A stretch of DNA of 64,000 nt from DASSNU01 sp035701265 (lineage in GTDB: Bacteria; Gemmatimonadota; Gemmatimonadetes; Gemmatimonadales; Gemmatimonadaceae). The translations under genes were made by a program, and so were the position numbers. The stretch lies in assembly GCA_035701265.1 (NCBI GenBank), contig DASSNU010000021.1:1-64000 (forward strand), in the 5' to 3' direction. Positions 9,819 through 17,578 of the stretch are shown in pieces (within the stretch, counting starts at the first letter, position 1; every line of letters starts with the position of its first letter). The notes under the pieces were generated by a model. That model did not search any database, had not been told where the DNA came from, and worked only from the letters and a program-made list of their open reading frames with translations.

Positions 9819-12449
9819 ATGACACGAGTGGAGGAACGGCTGGCCGCGGTGCTGGCCGACCGTTACCGCATCGAGCGTGAGCTCGGCGCGGGCGGGATGG
9901 CCACCGTCTATCTCGCGGAGGACCTGAAGCACCACCGCCGCGTGGCGATCAAGGTGCTGCACGCCGAGCTTTCGGCCGTACTCGGCCCCGAGCGGTTTCT
10001 CAAGGAGATCGAGCTCACTGCCCGCCTGCAGCACCCGCACATTCTCCCACTCTTCGACTCGGGCACCGCGGAGGGGCTGCTCTACTACGTGATGCCGTTC
10101 GTCGAAGGGGAGACGCTCCGCGCGCGGCTGGCGCGCGAGAAGCAGTTGCCGATTGCCGACGCGCTGCACGTAGCGTCCGAAGTTGCGGATGCCTTGCAGT
10201 ACGCGCACGAGCGCGGGGTCGTCCACCGCGATATCAAGCCGGAGAACGTGCTGCTTCAAAACGGCCACGCGCTCGTAGCGGACTTCGGCATCGCGCTGGC
10301 GGTGGAGCAGGCGGGCGGCGCGCGCATGACGCAGACGGGGCTCTCGCTCGGCACACCACAGTACATGAGTCCCGAGCAGGCGATGGGGGAGCGGGACATC
10401 GGCCCGCGCTCGGACATCTACTCGCTCGGTGCGGTGACGTACGAGATGCTCGTGGGCGAGCCGCCGTTCACGGGTCCCAATGCACAGGCGATCGTGGCAC
10501 AGGTGCTCACGTCGCACGCGCCGCTCGCGAGCACGCATCGCCGAAGTGTCCCGGAGTCGGTCGACGCCGCGATCTCGACCGCGCTCGAGAAGCTCCCCGC
10601 CGACCGCTTCGCCACCGCCATGGAATTCGCGTCGGCGCTCCGCGCGCCGCTGCCGGGTGCGCGTTCGCGATCGCACACCTCGGAGCGCGAACGCTCCTCG
10701 CTCCGCATGCCATGGCAGGCCATCGCGGGCGTGGCGGTCGGGGCGCTCGTAGCCGTTGCGTGGTGGTTGCTGCACAGTCGCCCCGAACGCGAACGCGTCC
10801 TGCGGGCCAGCCTTGTTCCTCCACCGGGTTGCGCCTTCTCGCAGGTCGCCACGACCAACCTCATCCAGCTCTCGCCCGACGGCGAGTGGCTCGCCTTCGT
10901 GGCCATCTGCGGGACCGATGAGTCCATCTGGATCCACTCGCTCTCCACCGGTGAACGCCGTCAGCTCCCGGGCACGTCGCACGCCGCGTATCCGTTCTGG
11001 TCGCCCGACGGAACGAGCCTCGGCTTCTTTGCCGATGGGCGGTTGAAGCGCATCGACCTCCGGAGCAACGCCGTGCGCGATCTGGCACCGGCGGTGAGCG
11101 GACGCGGAGGAAGTTGGAGCGCAACGGGCGTCATTCTGTACGCGCCGGACATCGTCGGTCCGCTCTACGAGATCCCGGCGAGCGGCGGTTCTCCGACACC
11201 GGCCACGGAGCCCGAACAGGGACTGCCCGAACACACGCACCGCCTCCCGTACTTTCTGCCGGACGGCAAGCACTTCCTCTTCGCCGACGGGCCGACCTCG
11301 ACGCTCGGTGGCACCGTGCGCGTCGGAGAGCTCGGCACCATGCGGACGCGCACCTTGCTCGACATCCCCTCGAACGTCGAATACGCCGACGGGTGGTTGT
11401 TCTACACTGCCGAGGGGCTGCTGATGGCGCGTCCGTTCGACGCGCGCACGGCGACATTCACCGGGGAGGCCGCGAGCCTTGTCCCGCGGCTGGAAGTCTG
11501 GCCATTCCGGTACATCGGCAACTTCACCGTGTCGCACGCCAGCGACCTCCTGGCATACAGGCCGGCGCCTGAAGATCACAACCGCCTCGAATGGTTCGAT
11601 CCGGTGACGCGGACGACGAAGGTGGTGCTCGAGGCGGGACCCTACCTTCACGTGCGCCTTTCCCCCGATGGCCGCCAGGCGCTCGTGGAACAACGCGAAG
11701 CGGAGAGCGCGAGGCGAACGCTCGCCCTGTACGACATCGCGGCCGGAACGTGGAACCAGATAGCGTCTCCCGCCGCCTACTACGCGTTCGCGTGGTCCCC
11801 CGACGGCAAGGAGATCGTGTTCAACTCGGCCGTCGACACGGTGGGCACCATCATATCGCTCGACCGGACGCGCAAGCGCACGGTGATGACGCACGCCCAG
11901 ATGGACTTTCTCGACTGGTCCCGCGACTCGTCCTTCTTCATCGTGCAGCAACAGGCCGCTGGAAGCGGCTTCAACATGTACAAACTCGATGTGGGGTCTC
12001 TCCGCAAGACCGTCCTCCTGAACACCGCCGCCGACGAGACGTCGGCGCGCCTGTCACCGGATGGTCGGTTGCTGGCGTTCGTGTCGAACGAGACCGGCGC
12101 GGTGGAGTTGTACGTGACGCGGATGTCGGACACCGGGACGAAATGGAGGGTGTCGCAGGCCGGAGTCGCTCTGGATCTCTCCGCGCTCCGCGTCCCCTTC
12201 GCGTGGAGTCGCACGGGACATACGCTGTACTTTGCCGATGCCGCCGGGCATCTCATGTCCGCGAGCATCGACGATCGTCCCACGGTCCGGATCGGACGTC
12301 CCGCGCCCGTACCGGGAGCGCCGGACGACGTGGTGGATCTCTCCACCGCGTCCGACGGGCGGCTGTTGCTCCTGCGGAGCCAGCCCATCGCGGAAGCGCC
12401 GCTCGAGATCGTGGTGCACTGGACGGCCATGTCTGGCGTTGGGCGATGA
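9819..12449 (+). CDS. Second membrane Ser/Thr protein kinase with TolB/WD40-like sensor
   Basis: An 876-residue paralogue of the preceding gene. The kinase half is very similar (GAGGMATVYLAEDLKHHRR, Lys45, HRDIKPEN with Asp138, DFGIALAVEQ, GTPQYMSPEQAMGERD), and a transmembrane segment lies near residues 299-318. The propeller half is clearly diverged (SPDGEWLAFV, SPDGTSLGFFADG, SPDGRQALVEQ). The start at 9819 places the conserved ADRYRIEREL block at the same distance as in the upstream copy and has AGG eight bases upstream. The pattern suggests duplication followed by change of the sensing domain. Confidence 0.93.
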   Translation: MTRVEERLAAVLADRYRIERELGAGGMATVYLAEDLKHHRRVAIKVLHAELSAVLGPERFLKEIELTARLQHPHILPLFDSGTAEGLLYYVMPFVEGETLRARLAREKQLPIADALHVASEVADALQYAHERGVVHRDIKPENVLLQNGHALVADFGIALAVEQAGGARMTQTGLSLGTPQYMSPEQAMGERDIGPRSDIYSLGAVTYEMLVGEPPFTGPNAQAIVAQVLTSHAPLASTHRRSVPESVDAAISTALEKLPADRFATAMEFASALRAPLPGARSRSHTSERERSSLRMPWQAIAGVAVGALVAVAWWLLHSRPERERVLRASLVPPPGCAFSQVATTNLIQLSPDGEWLAFVAICGTDESIWIHSLSTGERRQLPGTSHAAYPFWSPDGTSLGFFADGRLKRIDLRSNAVRDLAPAVSGRGGSWSATGVILYAPDIVGPLYEIPASGGSPTPATEPEQGLPEHTHRLPYFLPDGKHFLFADGPTSTLGGTVRVGELGTMRTRTLLDIPSNVEYADGWLFYTAEGLLMARPFDARTATFTGEAASLVPRLEVWPFRYIGNFTVSHASDLLAYRPAPEDHNRLEWFDPVTRTTKVVLEAGPYLHVRLSPDGRQALVEQREAESARRTLALYDIAAGTWNQIASPAAYYAFAWSPDGKEIVFNSAVDTVGTIISLDRTRKRTVMTHAQMDFLDWSRDSSFFIVQQQAAGSGFNMYKLDVGSLRKTVLLNTAADETSARLSPDGRLLAFVSNETGAVELYVTRMSDTGTKWRVSQAGVALDLSALRVPFAWSRTGHTLYFADAAGHLMSASIDDRPTVRIGRPAPVPGAPDDVVDLSTASDGRLLLLRSQPIAEAPLEIVVHWTAMSGVGR

Positions 12450-12619
12450 CGCGAAGAACGGATCTGCACGCACCGTGACCGGCGCGAAGTCCCGCATCGC
12501 GGTGCCGCAGATGAAGCGGCGGCCACGGCTCGTGACGCCAGTGGCCACGACCAAACGGGAAGCCCGCATGCGCCGACGTTGCATCGGTGCTCTCCTTCTG
12601 TGCTCCGCCGAGGCTTCCG

Positions 12620-12757
12620 ATGCACCCGGGAGAGGCGGCTGACTTCACCTACGGCGCGAGGACGCCTGGCGACCTCGTGCTCGACGTCACCGCGCAAGTG
12701 GCCGGGTGGCGCATCCGCGTGCCGGTGCGAGTGACTGCTCCTCGGCACCCGCGCTGA
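12620..12757 (+). pseudogene. Possible remnant of a cupredoxin/beta-sandwich C terminus
   Basis: A 45-codon frame whose middle reads FTYGARTPGDLVLDVTAQ, then GWRIRVPVRVTAP. It resembles the last strands of a cupredoxin or multicopper-oxidase domain with no upstream body, so I read it as a gene tail left by deletion. It could also be chance coding in GC-rich DNA. I see nothing else between the second kinase and this fragment. Confidence 0.3.
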
Positions 12758-12896
12758 GCGGAGCGGGATCGTATCCGATGGCGCCGCACCTGCCGAAGGA
12801 GGCGACTCTCAATTATCATCTCCCGTCACGATGCGGCTGCATCGCGCGGGAGCTGCGGCATGAGGCGGGCACACCAGGGCACGCGAAGGAGATCCC

Positions 12897-13067
12897 ATGC
12901 ACGAACCCAGCAACTATGCCGTTGGATGGGGCACGTTGGCGCTGATCAATGCCGGCCTCGCGCAAACTCGACAGCGCTCCGGGGTGAATTGGTTTCTCCT
13001 GTCGCTGCTCTTCGGACCCATTGCCACATTGCTGTTGGTGTCGGCGTTCCGGACTCCGCCAAAGTGA
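12897..13067 (+). CDS. Small membrane protein
   Basis: A 56-residue gene with an excellent AAGGAG ribosome site five bases before the ATG. The product starts MHEPSNYAVGWGTLALINAG and ends in one hydrophobic helix (NWFLLSLLFGPIATLLLVSAF). The form is that of single-pass bacterial small proteins of unknown role. It stands alone, followed by an inverted repeat. Confidence 0.7.
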   Translation: MHEPSNYAVGWGTLALINAGLAQTRQRSGVNWFLLSLLFGPIATLLLVSAFRTPPK

Positions 13068-13075
13068 TCGCCGCG

Positions 13076-13119
13076 GCGCCGACGGCTTGCAGTGGCGTTC
13101 GTCGATCGATGGTCGGCGC
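13076..13119. repeat. 8-bp inverted repeat downstream of the small membrane gene
   Basis: GCGCCGAC (13076-13083) and GTCGGCGC (13112-13119) are perfect complements 28 bases apart, nine bases after a stop codon. Weak terminator candidate. Confidence 0.3.
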
Positions 13120-13270
13120 GTTCGCCCTCCCCGCCGACTGATGGCGTTTCGTGCGTCCGCGCGTCTGCCATTGGAGCTCCTTGCACGTGACTCCCGGCGT
13201 TCGCCGCTGCGAGGCACTCGTGGACAAATGACAGTCCCGCCGCCCACCGACGCGGAGTAGATTGCTCGCC

Positions 13271-13831
13271 ATGGGACTCCTGACCTTCAGCATCAACGTC
13301 ACCCTCGACGGTTGCATCGACCACCGCGAGGGCATTGCCGACGACGAGACACACGCGTTCTTCACCCGCCTCATGGACGAGGCAGGGGCCATGCTGTGGG
13401 GACGCGTCACCTACGAGTTGATGGAGAGTTACTGGCCCGCGGTGGCTCGTGGCGACGTGGAGACGCCACCGGCGATGCGCGAGTGGGCGGTCAAGTTGGA
13501 TGCCAAGCCGAAGTACGTGGTCTCGTCGACGCGAACGGACTTCCCATGGACCAACAGTCACCACATTGCTGGCGACCTGCGCACGAGCGTGGCGAAGCTC
13601 AAGGACGCGACCCCCGCCGGCGTGCTCCTTGGTAGCGGTACGCTCGCGACCGAGCTGGACCGGCTGGACCTGATCGACGAGTACAAGTTCCTCGTCCACC
13701 CCAGGATCGCCGGTCACGGCCCGACCCTGTATCAGCGCGGGCTCCCCGCCACGCGGCGGCTCGACCTGGTCTCGGCGACGCCGCTCCGCAACGGCGCGGT
13801 CGCCATGCACTACCGCCGCGCGCCGGGCTGA
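13271..13831 (+). CDS. Dihydrofolate reductase family protein (RibD C-terminal-like)
   Basis: A 186-residue protein starting LLTFSINVTLDGCIDHREG, the usual first strand of the YyaP/RibD-C family, with MLWGRVTYELMESYW and GVLLGSGTLATELDRLDLIDEY (NADP-binding turn). It is probably a small NAD(P)H-dependent reductase; folate reduction itself is not implied. The ATG at 13271 is preferred over 13262 because it abuts the conserved strand. A paralogue lies at 40193. Confidence 0.88.
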   Translation: MGLLTFSINVTLDGCIDHREGIADDETHAFFTRLMDEAGAMLWGRVTYELMESYWPAVARGDVETPPAMREWAVKLDAKPKYVVSSTRTDFPWTNSHHIAGDLRTSVAKLKDATPAGVLLGSGTLATELDRLDLIDEYKFLVHPRIAGHGPTLYQRGLPATRRLDLVSATPLRNGAVAMHYRRAPG

Positions 13832-13994
13832 CCGGCACGTTGTACGTCGCGCGCGTGCTGTCCAACGCTCCGTGAGGCTGGCAGAGCAGCCATTGAACTG
13901 CAGACTTGGGCGCGACACACTATCAATGCTGCTGCCGCATCTGGTACAGTGTGCATGCCGTCGAGCTCGTTGGGTACGTCTGTGAGGCGATCGC

Positions 13995-14486
13995 ATGTCC
14001 TTCGGCACGCTGCTCGTCATCGTCGCCCTGGGCGCGGTGTTCTTCGTCGCGTCCATCCCGAGCCTGCCGTCCGTCGTCGCATCGCACTTCGGTGCCGGAG
14101 GTGTGGCTGACGGCTTCATGCCGCGGGACACGTACATCATGTTCATGAGTGTTGTGTCCCTTGGCGTCCCGCTCACGGTGGGCGTGCTGCTGCGCCAGTT
14201 GCGTCGCATACCTGTCTCGCTCATCAACATCCCCAATAGAGACTACTGGCTCGCACCTGAGCGCGCTGACGCCTCGCGCCAGTACCTGGCGCGGCACGGT
14301 ACCATCTTCCCGGCGTTGCTGGTCGTCTTCCTGTGCTTCGTGCACTGGCAGGTGATCGGCGCAAACCGGGTGCACCCAGCTCGTATTGCGGAGCGGCCGT
14401 TCATTGTCGGCCTCGTGCTGCTTCTGCTCGTCACCATTGTGTGGGTCGGAGCGTTGTTCGCGCACTTCAGGCGACCGCGCAGCTAA
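13995..14486 (+). CDS. DUF1648-type membrane protein
   Basis: A 163-residue integral membrane protein with about four helices. The N-terminal signature PSLPSVVASHFGAGGVADGFMPRD is that of DUF1648, the domain found at the start of SdpI-like proteins. It lacks the rest of SdpI, so an immunity role is not supported. The broken DUF998 gene follows after 19 bases, and the two were probably co-transcribed. Confidence 0.82.
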   Translation: MSFGTLLVIVALGAVFFVASIPSLPSVVASHFGAGGVADGFMPRDTYIMFMSVVSLGVPLTVGVLLRQLRRIPVSLINIPNRDYWLAPERADASRQYLARHGTIFPALLVVFLCFVHWQVIGANRVHPARIAERPFIVGLVLLLLVTIVWVGALFAHFRRPRS

Positions 14487-14505
14487 CCACAGGGTACGGG
14501 GGAGA

Positions 14506-14905
14506 ATGCCGCGACGAGTCTTCCTCTTCTGTGGCGTGCTCTCGCCTCTGCTGTATGCGGTGGCTGACGCCATCGCGGGGCTGGGATGGGAGGGCTACAG
14601 CTTTCGGGGTCAGACGATCAGCGAGTTGGGCGCGAGGGGTGGCCACGCTGTTGGTCCTCGGGGCGACGGGATTCGCCGCGGCCGCACTCGGCCCGCGCTT
14701 CCGTCTCTACACGATCGCGACCATCGCCGTCGTGTTGGCGTTCGGAGCGTGGAGCGGGATGGAGGCTCCACGGATCGAGGCCGGCCTGCCGACGCCGTGG
14801 CTCGGCGTGAGAGAGCGCATCTTCTGGTACGCGTATCAATTGTGGTTCCTCGTACTGGCCGTCACGCTGCTGCAGGAGAAGGGCGCGGCAGCACAGGGCG
14901 ATTAG
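14506..14905 (+). pseudogene. DUF998 family membrane protein with internal deletion and frame change
   Basis: The ATG at 14506 follows GGGGGAG. The first frame encodes the normal N terminus (FLFCGVLSPLLYAVADAIAG, then FRGQTISELGA). The family's C-terminal half appears in another frame (ATGFAAAALGPRFRLYTIA, then GAWSGMEAPRIEAGLPTPW). The middle helices, roughly 70-80 residues by family expectation, are missing around 14625-14645. This is a real deletion rather than a one-base error. Confidence 0.72.
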
Positions 14906-15027
14906 TTGATGAGCAGCTAGTCACCACAGCGGATCTCACGACGGTCGTGCGCGGTGTTGCGTAACGAACGATGGAGATGCCAGGGGTGCTTCGCCTCTCG
15001 TCGGGGTCTGCCTGATCCTCTTATCGT

Positions 15028-15516
15028 ATGGACACTGTGAAGGACGACGCGGAAGTGTTGCGCCTTGGGTTGGTCACCGGCCTCGTTCGGCGGGACGCGG
15101 TCGTGGTGTGGGCCGATGGTCTGGTGGCGGCGAATCGAGGGCGCGAGATACCGGTACTCCTCGACCTGAGCCTGGGTGCACGGAAATCGGTTGCCGAGCT
15201 GGTGTCGTTGCTTGGAGAGATTCCCGGAACGGCGCGACCCGCGAACGTCGGTCGGCGTCTCGCGCGCGAGATCTACCGCGGCTTGCGGGACGGTCGAATC
15301 GGCGTGCAGTCAGCCGCGCGCAGCATGTACGGCATCATGCGCGACGGGTATTCCCCGGATGATGAGTTCGAGATGATGGCATATACTGCTGACGATGGTG
15401 TCGACCTCGCGCTCGCCGGCGTGTACGGCACATTGGCGGAGCTGTCGCGCGACGTGCTCGAGTTTCCCCAACGGTACGACGACGCGGATGAGCTGCCGGT
15501 GCCCTCTGCATCGTGA
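15028..15516 (+). CDS. Hypothetical protein
   Basis: A 162-residue soluble, acidic protein with no family I recognise. It is predicted largely helical with short hydrophobic blocks (LGLVTGLVRRDAVVVWADGLVAAN) and a charged C-terminal third (DDEFEMMAYTADDGVDLALAG). The overlap of its stop with a VOC gene tail suggests the 3' end may have been created by a rearrangement. Confidence 0.6.
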   Translation: MDTVKDDAEVLRLGLVTGLVRRDAVVVWADGLVAANRGREIPVLLDLSLGARKSVAELVSLLGEIPGTARPANVGRRLAREIYRGLRDGRIGVQSAARSMYGIMRDGYSPDDEFEMMAYTADDGVDLALAGVYGTLAELSRDVLEFPQRYDDADELPVPSAS

Positions 15517-15583
15517 GGACGAGTTCGCTCTCCGGGACCCGGACGGCTACTACGTGACCGTGAGCGGGTACTCTGGTGATTGA
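15500..15583 (+). pseudogene. 3' tail of a VOC/glyoxalase-family gene
   Basis: The frame ending at 15583 reads LHREDEFALRDPDGYYVTVSG, which matches the last strand and metal-site region of VOC proteins (F-x-L-x-DPDG-Y). No upstream VOC body exists in any frame; the 5' part is replaced by the hypothetical gene ending at 15516. Confidence 0.55.
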
Positions 15584-15664
15584 GGGCCTGTGTAGCAAAT
15601 GGGAGGGATCTACGCCCCGGCTCGGCAGTGGAGAGCGCGCTCGCGGCACGGCGGCTCGCGTTCG

Positions 15665-15686
15665 GTAGCGACCACCACGTCGCTAC
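15665..15686. other. Hairpin in spacer
   Basis: GTAGCGA and TCGCTAC form a 7-bp stem with an eight-base loop upstream of the lipoprotein-like gene. Possible terminator or attenuator. Confidence 0.25.
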
Positions 15687-15725
15687 GGAGTGCGATGCAG
15701 AGTACGTGTGACATCTTTTCGAGTC

Positions 15726-16136
15726 ATGGTGCACATGGTCGTGAAACGCGCGCATTGTTCAAGCTACCGCTCGGTCCTGCTCGCGCTTCTGGCCGTAACG
15801 GCTCTCGGCTGCTCGGCGAATGCGGGCGCCGGGTGCACGTTGCCACCGGTAAGCGACGAGTACCGCGCTACGGACAACACAGCACTCTTCACACTCCCCG
15901 ATAGCGGCGGGTTCGTGGTCAACGGCGTGTCCATCGAACGCGCGCGGATTGGACCTTTACTCAGGGAAACGTTCGCGCAACGGTCGTCGGAGGTTCGCGC
16001 CGTCTTCGTCTGGCGGCCTGGCCCGAGCCGGTGCGCCGATCTACGATACATCGCGGAGCAAGCGAAGGCCGCCGGCGGCGCCGCGTACGACGCGGAAGCA
16101 AGCGGATGGCCGCGTGAGGAGCCGCCGGATTTGTGA
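15726..16136 (+). CDS. Putative lipoprotein with an ExbD/TolR-like periplasmic domain
   Basis: About 136 residues. A hydrophobic signal (SVLLALLAVTALGC) ends in a lipobox-like AL-GC. The mature part contains FTLPDSGGFVVNGVSIERA and a later AEQAKAAGGAAYDAE, which resembles the periplasmic domain of ExbD/TolR (a 'G-x-x-x-VNG' turn, then a helix ending in AAG) without the usual transmembrane anchor and Asp. No exbB/tolQ partner is nearby. The start could also be the ATG at 15735. The domain call is a resemblance only. Confidence 0.5.
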   Translation: MVHMVVKRAHCSSYRSVLLALLAVTALGCSANAGAGCTLPPVSDEYRATDNTALFTLPDSGGFVVNGVSIERARIGPLLRETFAQRSSEVRAVFVWRPGPSRCADLRYIAEQAKAAGGAAYDAEASGWPREEPPDL

Positions 16137-16301
16137 TAGGTGCTGTAAGGACGTGATGTTGACGGCGAAACATCGAGTACCGACATCTGTCACCTACCGC
16201 GCGCTGCCCATGCGCATGGCGCTGTCCACGCGAGGGCAAACGCCAACGTGTTGGTGGCCTGGCGCATCGCTAGAGCGGAAAGATCCGCGCAGCATTGTGC
16301 C

Positions 16302-16609
16302 ATGACAGAACCTGATTCTCCCGGCTCACGGTTCAAGCGTTTTGGATTGGCGCAACCGTGCTTGGCGCAATCGGCTTCGCTGCCGCCCGATGGCGCCGGT
16401 GGGCTGCACTTCCAGCCATTGCGATCATTGCGATCATGGCGTGGTGGGTGTGGTCCGAGTGGACCGATCGGTTCGTCGGTCCAGCGATGCAAGAGGAAGC
16501 CGGCAGACTGTATCCATTTCACCTTGCCCTGGCGGCGCTCCTCGCGACTTCGTTGACCCTCGCCGGGCTCGTGTGGCGACGCCGACGCGCTCATGATCGT
16601 TCGCGCTGA
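16302..16609 (+). pseudogene. Small two-helix membrane protein, frameshifted in a T run
   Basis: The ATG at 16302 starts MTEPDSPGSRFKR. Adding one T to the four-T run at 16340-16343 joins it to FWIGATVLGAIGFAAARW, a helix AIAIIAIMAWWVW and a second helix HLALAALLATSLTLAGLVW, ending at 16609 (102 residues). As written, the 5' frame loses both helices. An internal GTG at 16358 could still give an 83-residue product. Function unknown. Confidence 0.55.
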
Positions 16610-16716
16610 TGGCACATCGCGAGCTTGCCGCCGCGTCGCGCGTCGTCGTATGATACGCGGTCACTTGGTGGCGGCGCTCGTAGGTTGCTTACGCACGGGG
16701 GAGGGGAACGCTTCAC

Positions 16717-17268
16717 ATGCCGACGTTCGCACGGTGGATGCCGCCGCGTGCGCGCGCGCCGATGTCCGCGCTCGGCTCGTCGATCACCGCCGTCACCATC
16801 ATCGCGTCGCTCGTGATCGCGATGGTGCTGGCAGGTGTGAGCACAATCTTCGTCGCGGTGCTTCTGGTGCTACTCGCGCTGTGCGTGACCGTCGACGTTG
16901 TCGTAACGCGGCGCCGGATCCAGCGGCTTGCGGCCGCTCGGGCGGGGGAGGACATCGGGGCATTCGCGCGGGCATTCGACCGGCAGAGTGACCCGTTCGA
17001 TCCACGCGTGGTGCGGGCAGTGTGGGAGGCGTTGGTGCCGTATGTCGAGTGTGATGGCAGGCGCGTACCGCTGCGCCCCACGGACCGCATCAGCGAGGAC
17101 CTGCATATCGATGTCGACGACATCGACATGGGAATCGTACAGGAGGTGGCGGAGCGGGCGGGGCGGTCGCTCGAGAATGTCGAGGCAAATCCGCGCTATG
17201 GACACGTGAAGACGGTAGGCGATCTGGTGAGATTGGTTAGCTCACAACCTCCGCGATGCGCCGGCTGA
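16717..17268 (+). CDS. Membrane-anchored protein with acyl-carrier-like C-terminal domain
   Basis: A 183-residue protein. Two hydrophobic segments (ITAVTIIASLVIAMVLAG and FVAVLLVLLALCVTVDVVV) lead to a soluble domain, RPTDRISEDLHIDVDDIDM, that resembles the helix II entry of acyl carrier proteins. The expected DSL phosphopantetheine serine is replaced by D-V-D, so acyl carriage is unlikely. The end (NPRYGHVKTVGDLVRLV) also fits the last helix of a carrier fold. Role unknown. Confidence 0.6.
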   Translation: MPTFARWMPPRARAPMSALGSSITAVTIIASLVIAMVLAGVSTIFVAVLLVLLALCVTVDVVVTRRRIQRLAAARAGEDIGAFARAFDRQSDPFDPRVVRAVWEALVPYVECDGRRVPLRPTDRISEDLHIDVDDIDMGIVQEVAERAGRSLENVEANPRYGHVKTVGDLVRLVSSQPPRCAG

Positions 17269-17381
17269 CGAAAACATGTGCTGCGGGCGGCGCGCGATGT
17301 TGCGCGCTAGGAGCACACGATGAACGCTCTCCTTTCTCCGCACCCACATCTGCACGGGGCGTCCCGCACCCAGGACCATGT

Positions 17382-17438
17382 CCCGACGGGTATCTGTGGA
17401 AGGTGGTCTGGAACCCGTCGTGGACGCGGGTCGAGTGA
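17382..17438 (+). pseudogene. 3' tail of a second VOC-family gene
   Basis: The frame ends PDGYLWKVVWNPSWTRVE, matching the DPDG-x-LWE-I/V-WNP terminus of VOC proteins (compare the intact gene ending at 25107). No body precedes it. The rest of the 17269-17578 gap shows nothing else I can support. Confidence 0.5.
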
Positions 17439-17578
17439 GGTGCAGCGCGTTGTCTCCCGAGTCATTCACGATGACGAATGAGGGGGCGCGGAAGCGGGAG
17501 CAGTGACGCGTAGAAGTGTGCCGCAGAGAAAAGCGGACACGTGAACGCGAGCAGTGCGACGCAATACTGGAGGCGTTG

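Noticed and set aside
7013..11951. Very long open frames opposite the two kinase genes (619 and 927 codons)
   Set aside because: They mirror strong kinase genes on the other strand in GC-rich DNA, lack domains and are rich in Arg/His, as shadow frames are.
15726..16136. Complete ExbBD/TolQR energy system
   Set aside because: No ExbB/TolQ gene is adjacent and the anchor helix Asp is absent.
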